Assembly (NCBI GenBank): GCA_031308135.1
Contig: JAHLJT010000631.1
Span: 217,250,611-217,314,610, forward strand
DNA length: 64,000 nt
From: Acheta domesticus
Taxonomy: Eukaryota > Arthropoda > Insecta > Orthoptera > Gryllidae
Direction of reading: 5' to 3'
Shown: positions 57,395 to 64,000 of the stretch, in pieces
How positions within the stretch are numbered: position 1 is the first letter of the stretch
Layout of the letters: every line of letters begins with the position of its first letter
Made by a program: the position numbers and the translations under genes
The notes under the pieces: model-generated
Seen by the model: the letters and a program-made list of their open reading frames with translations, nothing else
What the model was told of the DNA's origin: nothing
The model's database searches: none

Positions 57395-57664
57395 GCTTTA
57401 CTTATCACCACCACTACCTCCACCGCCAACCTCACCCAAAACGCCCTCGCCTCTACATTGCCTCCACTGTCCCTCTTCATCCCTGCCGCCTCTGTCACCG
57501 TCCCTCCCACGCCACAGCCATCATCACTATAACCCCTCGCCTCTACTACAGACACAGTAGCTATCACCTCCCGCCCCCAGCTTCCACCACAGTCACTATC
57601 ACTACCTGCCCCCGCCACAGCCACAATTACTACCGGCCCCCGCCACCATCTCCGCCACCAGCTT
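57395..57664. repeat. Degenerate CCA/CCG-rich tract
   Basis: CCACCACTACCTCCACCGCC, CCCCCGCCACAGCC and similar motifs fill the tract. It is a decayed relative of the CCA-type arrays at 51414. Confidence 0.75.
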
Positions 57665-57870
57665 TGCAGACATCGCCGCCGCAGCCGGAATATGCGCAAT
57701 GGCCCTCATGGGGCCTGAGAATGGCCTCGCGCCTGCCCCCACCCCCCGCCATTGTGCTCCACTTTAGAGCGTTGTTGTCAAGGTCACTGCTTCTTTCTTT
57801 AGAGCAGTGTTGTCAAGGTCGTTGTCATGAGCGGGAGTCCGTGGCACGAGTGCCACAACGAAATCGCCTC
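57665..57870. other. Unique island with two TCAAGGTC nuclear-receptor-type sites
   Basis: TCAAGGTCA (57778-57786) and TCAAGGTC (57813-57820) match the FTZ-F1/SF-1 monomer site. They sit in a duplicated ~28-bp segment (TTTAGAGC..TGTTGTCAAGGTC) with a 35-bp period. A perfect palindrome, GTGGCA-CGAG-TGCCAC, is at 57841-57856. It is inferred to be a regulatory module. Confidence 0.45.
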
Positions 57871-58520
57871 AGGAGCCATTTCACGTCAAATCGCACAAGA
57901 GTTGACACGATATTTTTTAAAATGTACGATATTTTTCTTAAATCTGGACATCGAAAAAAAGAGACACGTATTTTTTTTATTTGCCAGAAAATTAATTATT
58001 TGTGTAGTTTTGGCTATATTAAATTTTGGAATTTACAGGTACTCTACAAAATAAGATCAATTATCTCTCCGAATGTACCAAATATAAAAAATTTCTGATT
58101 TGTGTCATTTAATACTTTGAAATGTATATTTTATTCTTCTCTAAATAAATTTTTCAAAACCTTTTTTTTTCATTTTAAAAAATGTATTTTTTTTCAAAAA
58201 AAGGAAAAATTTCTAAATAAACTCGATGGGATAAAAAATTGAAAAAATACAGGCGTGTTCCTTGTTTCAATTTTCTATAAAATTCAACAAGAAAAAAAGT
58301 AGGCACTCCACACATACAGTTGAGAATAAAATCAGGGAGAATAAAATTCAATTGTAAGTATCCGGGCGCTCTCTGCCTACCCATGCACTAAAGAATTGTG
58401 TTCGGCCAGTTTTTTATTCAAGTGCTGAAGAACTAAAAAAAGAATGACAGTCTGACTGATAAAGGTTTCAAGAGTTATTAGTATTATAAATGTTCACTCT
58501 GCCCCCAGAATGTATGACAC
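57868..58520. repeat. Tandem segment, copy 1 (~750-bp period)
   Basis: Starting at GAGCCATTTCACGTCAAATC, it matches 58618-59240 block by block: CTGGACATC, AAGAGACACGT, TTATTTGTGTAGTTTTGG, TTGTAAGTAT, CACTAAAGAATTGTGTTCGG, GTTTCAAGAG and TGTTCACTCTGCCCCCAGAA. Confidence 0.8.
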
Positions 58521-58617
58521 TGTGTCATACATATTTTTGTGCGAAACTGTGGGTAACATCGTGGGTGACTTGTGGGTAATCTATGTTCTTATAGATGAGA
58601 GCGAAACAAATTGAAAT

Positions 58618-59240
58618 ATGAGCCATTCCACGTCAAATCGCACTCAAATTGACACGATTATTTAAAAAAAAAAATAACACGAATATATGGCATTCATTCT
58701 GGACATCAAAAAAAGAGGCACGTCTTTCTTTACTTACCTGAAAATTGTTTATTTGTGTAGTTTTGTCTGTATTAAATTTTGAAATTTACGCTTACTTTGC
58801 AAAATATAATTAATTGGCACTCTGAATGTACTTAACATAAAAATACTGGTTTGTTTCATTTAATTTGGTTGATATGTGTATTTTATTGTATCTGTAAATT
58901 ACTTTCTCAAAAAATAAACATTTCATTAAAAAAATTGTAATTATTTTTAAAAAACGAAAATGTCTTTATGAACTCTCTCAAATTAAAATTTGAAAAAATA
59001 GGCATATTTCTTGTTCAATTTTCTACAAAACATAACAAGAAAAAGTGGGCACTAAACACGTACAGATAAAAAAATCTATTGTAAGTATGGTATTCGGGGC
59101 GCGTGGTTCCTGCCCCTGCACTAACGAATTGTGTTCGATCAGTCTTGGATACTAATGCCGACGAACAATAAAAAGAATGGCCCTCTGCCTGATTTGGGTT
59201 TCAAGAAACATTAGTAAATCATATGTTCACTCTTTCCCCA
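58618..59240. repeat. Tandem segment, copy 2 (~750-bp period)
   Basis: It begins ATGAGCCATTCCACGTCAAA and ends near GTTCACTCTTTCCCCAGAAG, in the same order as copy 1 with moderate divergence and small indels. There is no coding capacity in either copy. Confidence 0.8.
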
Positions 59241-59968
59241 GAAGGGATGGGTGATAGCAAAACAAATGCTTTTCCTCGTGTCAGAAATGTCCTCCAATTT
59301 TACTGCAGAGTCCCTTTGCGTCCTAGGATGGGGTGCCATCCTGACCTTGCTCGTGAAATACAATCGACCACTTTTAAAGGGACAAAATTTTCTCAACATT
59401 AGTCGCAATACGCAATACTTATGAAGACAAGAGTGCTAGTATTTGTTCTGTGAATCGTGTGTACATTGTGCAACATGAGTGGCGATCAGTGTATGAGATA
59501 GATGATTCAATCCATTTAAACTTTCTGATCACGATTTTCTAAAAAGAAAATCTCCAAGACGCGTAAACCACGATTTGGTGGTGAATTTACAGGAGTCATT
59601 ACATCAGCGAATTTGTGATTCATTTCGGAAGAAAGGGAATCGGCTTCCAAAACGGCCTTTTCTTAATGAAGATAGTGTCGAGATCAGTGGTTCCCGTGGC
59701 TTAGAAAGTAGCGGAACGTCCAATGAAACTAGTGGTGCTACAGAATGGCACAGACTTTCCCGTATTAGTTTTCAATTTTCTTGGGTCTTCGCTAGCTATT
59801 CGGAATTGCCACATACTCTTTCTTGCCAGCTACCATCTATCATCGCCAAAAGTACATTTTTTTGTCATTTTCTTAATTTTTTGGTTTCCTATTGGTAGAA
59901 CAGGTACATTAATTTCAGAATATTAAAGAACGCAAAAACCTAGCCGTAAATGACAATTTTCTATTAAA
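59241..59968. other. Unclassified sequence between two repeat arrays
   Basis: Frames at 59575-59898 show no domain I recognise. The sequence may belong to the same composite repeat as its two flanks. Confidence 0.35.
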
Positions 59969-60905
59969 AATTATGTGCCGTTTAAGAGAAAATGGCGTTT
60001 TAGCACTACTAAAAATGCGAAATTTGAAGCTCATTTTCACAGAAAATTTTTGAGTTTTCAAAATACTTTATTTGAAGTTATTTGAAGCACTTGCACTCAC
60101 AAATATAATAATCTTTACAAATTGCGGGTAATGTGCATATTAAAGATGTGAGAGATCTTTCAAAAAATTTACATTTATATAATTTTTGAAAAAACAAAAA
60201 AATAACTCAAAATAAACTTTACGCTATACTAAAGAGTGTAATTAGCACTATCCGTCACAAAGGTTTCAAGAAAAAAATTGCAGCCATATACGAGAAAATG
60301 GCGTTTGAGCATTTCTGAAAATGCCGAAATTTGAGCTACTTTTCACAAAAAACGGTAGTGTTTTCGAGAAACTTTACTTGACATTATTTAAAGCACATGT
60401 ACTCGTAAATATAATAATGTGAAAAAATCGCAGATAATGTAAATATTAACGACGTGAGAGACAAGTAAAAAAATTTACATTTTTGTAATTTTTGAAAAAA
60501 CCAACCGATAGACCAGTATGGCTTTTATGTCATTGACAGAGTACATTTACCACTATCCCTACCAAAAGTATAAAGAAAAAATTTGGAGCCATTTTTGAGA
60601 AAATCTTGTTTTTGTAATTTTTTAATGTTGCACATATTGCACGCAATATTGCACGAAAACTACCAAAATTTTGAAAAACATTTACTTGACCTTTATTAAA
60701 CAACTCAATATGCAGAACAACTTTTATTTGATGAAAAAATCTCTATCTTCAATTTTGTAGCAAAAGAAAGACGCCGAAAAAATTCAAACTTTCACAATTT
60801 TCGAAAATTCAGAGCTGTACGTGAAAATCGGACCTATGCCATGTTAAAAAGTGTATTTTACTCTATTCATACAAGAAATTTAAAGAACAAGTTTGGAGCC
60901 GTGTT
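59969..60905. repeat. Diverged ~308-bp tandem repeats (three units)
   Basis: Units start near 59972, 60281, 60586 and a partial at 60895. Each opens with GAGCC/CAGCC-like sequence followed by GAGAAAATGGCGTTT or its variants. Then come AAATTTGA, a TTTACTTGACATTATTTAAA-type block, AAATATAATAAT, and TTTACATTTTTGTAATTTTT. The units are strongly diverged and have no coding capacity. Confidence 0.7.
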
Positions 60906-60914
60906 GGCACATAC

Positions 60915-61330
60915 ATTTCATATTTGGCGCCGTGGCGGGAGATTGGTTTTTAATAACCATCTTTGGCCCTTTATTGCTAGCTCAGAATTTGCATTTTGAA
61001 CGTACCGCGTCGGACTTCCCTCCAAAAACCGCGCGCTAGGCACTTAAAGAGCGGGTATATAAAATTCCTTTGTTTTCTGTCGAAATTGCATTCGTTCTAG
61101 AGTCTCGTAATAGTTTCATCTGTCTTCGACAGGGGGCAGCACTTGCTGGGGTTCCGTCCCAGGCAGTCTGGGGCAGAGGAAATTATTAAAGACACACTCG
61201 AGCTCCGTTTTAACCAATGACAGCAGCCAATTCACACAAATTCAAACAGCGAAACAGGTGTTTCAAAGTATTCGCTCCGCCCAGTGAACGAGCTTCAGTG
61301 CGCTCGCATTAACGTTCCATGAGAACAGTT
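60915..61330 (+). promoter_or_regulatory. Promoter-like region with E2F, CCAAT and TATA motifs
   Basis: TTTGGCGCCGTGGCGGGAG (60920) contains E2F-type sites, and ATTGG follows. GGGTATATAAAATTC (61051-61065) is a good TATA box, and GCATTCG lies about 30 bp downstream as a possible initiator. CCAAT boxes (AACCAATGACA, AGCCAATTC) lie at 61211-61235. E2F plus CCAAT plus TATA is typical of S-phase genes such as replication-dependent histones, but no coding sequence follows. It may be an orphan or broken promoter. Confidence 0.45.
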
Positions 61331-61679
61331 TAACTTAGCAAGGTTGGCATACCTGTCGCCTTTTAGAAAACCTTTCAAAGGGAAATCATCTTTTCGCGGG
61401 AAACGGTGCATATGCATGAGCAAATTTGTGTAATACAGATTAAAAGAAGTCATTGCTTTACGTGTGACACTCAGGTAACGGGTTGAACGATTTATTCCCT
61501 GATCGCTTATTTATTTATACTATCTTGTAATAAGAAGGGTATGCTGTGTCTTTTCAGAGATCGAACGAGCATTTCGTCTCGCCGTAACCAACCAAAACGT
61601 ATGACCGCTCTCCCAAAAAATTGAACAATAACCCAAATCTGAAAATGGAGCTATATCACCGCCTTAACAAGCCGTTTTT
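61331..61679. other. Unclassified sequence
   Basis: No gene or repeat is recognised. Confidence 0.4.
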
Positions 61680-62100
61680 GAGAAAAGTTTGAAAATCCCC
61701 GAGGGGCTTCATATAAAGTACCCCCAAATTTTGAAGAATATTTTTCAAAATCTCAAAGCTTTGACTCGAATCAGATCGACCGAGGAATATTCATTTTGGA
61801 AGAAATCGTATGGTTTAGGCGCTAGCAGTGTTCACAGACGGACAGACAGACGGACGTTTTCCTTTCAATTGGGTTTTCGGTATCAGGGACCTAGAAAACA
61901 GGGTTTCTGGCTACACCACGTGTTAGGGGAGTTTTTTTCTTAATTTAGCAAGTGGTTTTATCCACTTATTCGTTTTCACGGCCCAGCAATTAATTTTTTT
62001 GGCTGAAAATTGGCCATTTTTTCGCGCAGCAATACATAACTTTCCCTAAACTATGTATATCACTCCGTGTATACGTACGTATACGGGAAAGTAAAAAGTG
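61680..62100 (+). mobile_element. Dispersed GACGG-family repeat, copy 5 (long)
   Basis: It has the left blocks CATATAAAGTACCCCCAAAT and AATATTCATTTTGGAAGAAA, then GACGGACAGACAGACGGACG. Next come TTTTCGGTATCAGGGACC, AGCAAGTGGTTTTATCC, and the right end TTTTTTCGCGCAGCAATACA with TTCCCTA..GGGAAAGTAAAA as a terminal hairpin. It is the most complete copy in the window. Confidence 0.65.
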
Positions 62101-62449
62101 GAAATCAAGGAAGTGACAATTTAAGCTCTTCAGATAGTTCGTCAAGTGTATACGAAATGAATAAAGAGAAGATAAACATGAGTTTAATTGCAATAGGAGA
62201 AACCCCCGCCAAGAAAAGAAAATTGGAACAAAATGTCATCCCCATGAGAAATTTTAGAAAGTACAAAGTGCCAACACGGAAAATTTTTCTCACATTGAAG
62301 ATCCTTCAACGTCTATCGAAAAATCAGACAAAGGTACTATTTAGTACCTTATCTATTACTTTAACTCACCAGATGACATGGCGTTGAAAATTTAAATTTT
62401 GACAAACGGTCAAGTGACGGTGACATTGTAGTGATACCGAATATATTAC

Positions 62450-63780
62450 AGTTAATTGCGCGCCTAAGAATTACTCCGCGTCGCACGACAGCGAGGGTCA
62501 GCCGACGGCGCCAGGGCGGCGGCCACTCGCCGCCCCCCTTACCCTTTGAATTTGTCATGGCCACGTGTCCCGGAGCTTGGGTGGTCGTTTCGTGCGCACG
62601 GCACCCCCCGGTATTTTTCCGCGACGCTCAGAGCCCCCCCAGCCTCCCTTGAGATTTCCAGCCCCTCACACCCCTAGTCATTAATAACTGTCCTTATTTG
62701 ACGCAAAATTGAAGCGAGCGGGAGCGATAGCCAGCCTCTCTCTCATTTCTCGGCCTCAAAAACACTCGACGATTGGGCAGAAATAGTTTGAGACGCACTA
62801 CCCTTGCGCCAATAGCCGCCGGAATTAGGCAATGTTCTGGAAGGTTCCAGAATCTTGGGGATAATTTTGGTGGGGGAAAGAAGCTTCGAGGGACTTCGAG
62901 CAGGCGACGCGAGGAGAGAAGCGAACGAGTTGCGTTCCGGGTAGGACGCGAGTAGCGGTCAAGGGGGAACAAGTTGCCTTTGTGGTGGCACTAGGCGCCG
63001 GAGACAGAGTTCGGTTCGTGTTGGATGGACTTATAAAAAACATTGAGTTTTCTTGGGAGAATTTGTGCAAGTCCCCTTTAACAATTGTAGACCGCGGGGC
63101 TGTGTGACGGACAATTGACAGTGAATTGTGCTGTGCTAATATCCGACTGGTGCTCGAATTCGGGACTTTTCGTGAGATTATCAGATGATTCACGAACTCG
63201 CTTCGATCTCCAAAATACCGTGTGATAGATCGAGAGTGAGGAGATCATTCGTTCGAGCAAACATTACCTAATCATTCACAACAGTGAGCGGACGGCGCTG
63301 TGTATTGGGCCAGCCCCAGCAACCCCCCTCGCTGCATACCTGGTTCAGTCCTGCGCACCCACCCGGGCGGCGCCTCACCGCCCGTGACGACCCTCGCAGC
63401 CAGCTGACGGCCCGAGGTTATTCAACTTTGGTGGGTTGTGCAAGCCGCCTTGCGGAGGCAGTATTTATTTTGCTTTTGTGGTGCGCCCGTGATCGAAAGA
63501 CATAAACTGTGTGGCGAACAATTTTTGCTAATTACCTTTTGACCGGGCGACGAGGAGAGATTCCCCGGCCGCGCTTGGCCGCCAAGAGGGAATTTGCGCA
63601 AGGAGAAAATCTTTGTCATTGTAATTGTATTAATTTGTATTTCTTAATTTTACCTTGTGTGTGTGCATGACATGTTTTTTCGATTTGGGTAAAGGGGAAC
63701 ATGCTCGCCGACAAGATTGGTACCAGTTCATTCGTGATTTCTTACTGAATAAATCCCCCATGTTGTTATATAAATGCAAT
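62450..63780 (+). promoter_or_regulatory. GC-rich promoter/transcription-unit-like region (gene 5' end or solo LTR)
   Basis: CpG-rich non-repetitive sequence contains a perfect heat-shock element (62835-62852) and a TATA-like ACTTATAAAAAAC (63027-63039). About 720 bp further on lies a poly(A) signal, GAATAAATCCCCC (63746-63758), followed by GT-rich sequence. Promoter and poly(A) signal within about 1 kb without an ORF would fit a long terminal repeat. A host gene's promoter and untranslated first exon is the alternative. No matching second LTR or coding domain is in the window. Confidence 0.4.
62835..62852. promoter_or_regulatory. Heat-shock element, four perfect alternating units
   Basis: TTCTGGAAGGTTCCAGAA reads TTC-nn-GAA-nn-TTC-nn-GAA without a mismatch, the trimer/tetramer site of heat-shock factor. 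It lies about 190 bp upstream of the TATA-like box at 63030. Confidence 0.65.
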
Positions 63781-63895
63781 GCTTCTCATTTGACCCCGAC
63801 CGCCAGCTTTCTCCATCATCGCCATTTCAGGCCAGACTGTCTATCGACTGAGCGAGCCGTCCGAGGCGCTCAACCGAAGACGAAGGGTGGTCGCA

Positions 63896-63901
<6 letters not shown>

Positions 63902-63939
<38 letters not shown>

Positions 63940-63962
63940 GTATATATATATATATATATATT
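63902..63962. repeat. (TA)n microsatellite
   Basis: About 60 bp of TA repeats occur, with one CG interruption near 63939. Confidence 0.95.
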
Positions 63963-64000
63963 AATACACATAAAAATTATTATTTATAAATTCAATCATG

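Overview
This window looks like nuclear DNA from an insect, most likely one with a large, repeat-rich genome such as a cockroach, termite or stick insect. That placement is an inference. It rests on the AT-rich, gene-poor background, tRNA-derived SINEs with an invertebrate-type core, tails of non-LTR retrotransposons, pogo-like and piggyBac-like DNA transposon remnants, long foldback elements and abundant microsatellites. There is no sign of prokaryotic gene organisation. Nearly all long open frames are low-complexity translations of GC-rich or trinucleotide repeats, not genes.

The one gene I can support is on the minus strand. A large GC-rich first coding exon (about 23930 down to 22462) encodes the N-terminal part of a single-pass, probably type II membrane protein. 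It has five KRRS-centred repeats, a Cys-rich block, a Lys/Ala-rich juxtamembrane stretch and one clear transmembrane helix. It ends at a strong splice donor (GTGAGT, 22461-22456). The frame is broken once, at a run of four C (+ strand) near 23159-23162, which looks like a one-base error or a recent mutation. A GC-rich leader and a CCAAT/TATA promoter candidate lie upstream (to about 24559). Positions 1-22455 are therefore probably intron or downstream sequence, and the rest of the window is upstream intergenic DNA.

Mobile DNA. There are seven copies or fragments of one tRNA-derived SINE (best copy 27578-28135), a second SINE (3410-3773, minus) and a third tRNA-headed repeat (47185-47815). LINE 3' ends lie at 1524-2217, 11690-12016 and 29778-30411. 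A decayed psq-domain (pogo/Tigger) transposase is at 14422-14835, with two related element ends at 26652-27045 and 47821-48640. A 621-bp piggyBac-type element with exact TTAA duplications spans 9687-10307. Foldback elements lie at about 6040-6420, 27320-27528 and 39752-40213. A dispersed repeat with an internal GACGGACAG tract occurs at 14836, 26120, 37050, 46513 and 61680.

A further pattern is a series of short, non-repetitive, GC-richer islands with homeodomain-like, CCAAT, E2F, FTZ-F1 or heat-shock motifs, at about 3.9, 13.3, 16.5, 17.4, 31.7, 32.2, 34.3, 40.8, 41.7, 45.5, 46.9, 51.3, 53.4, 55.5, 57.7, 61.0 and 62.8 kb. Many directly abut a strand-asymmetric G-rich or C-rich minisatellite. 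These islands are the best candidates for conserved regulatory DNA. The heat-shock element/TATA region near 62.8-63.1 kb and the E2F/CCAAT/TATA region near 61.0 kb look most like real promoters.
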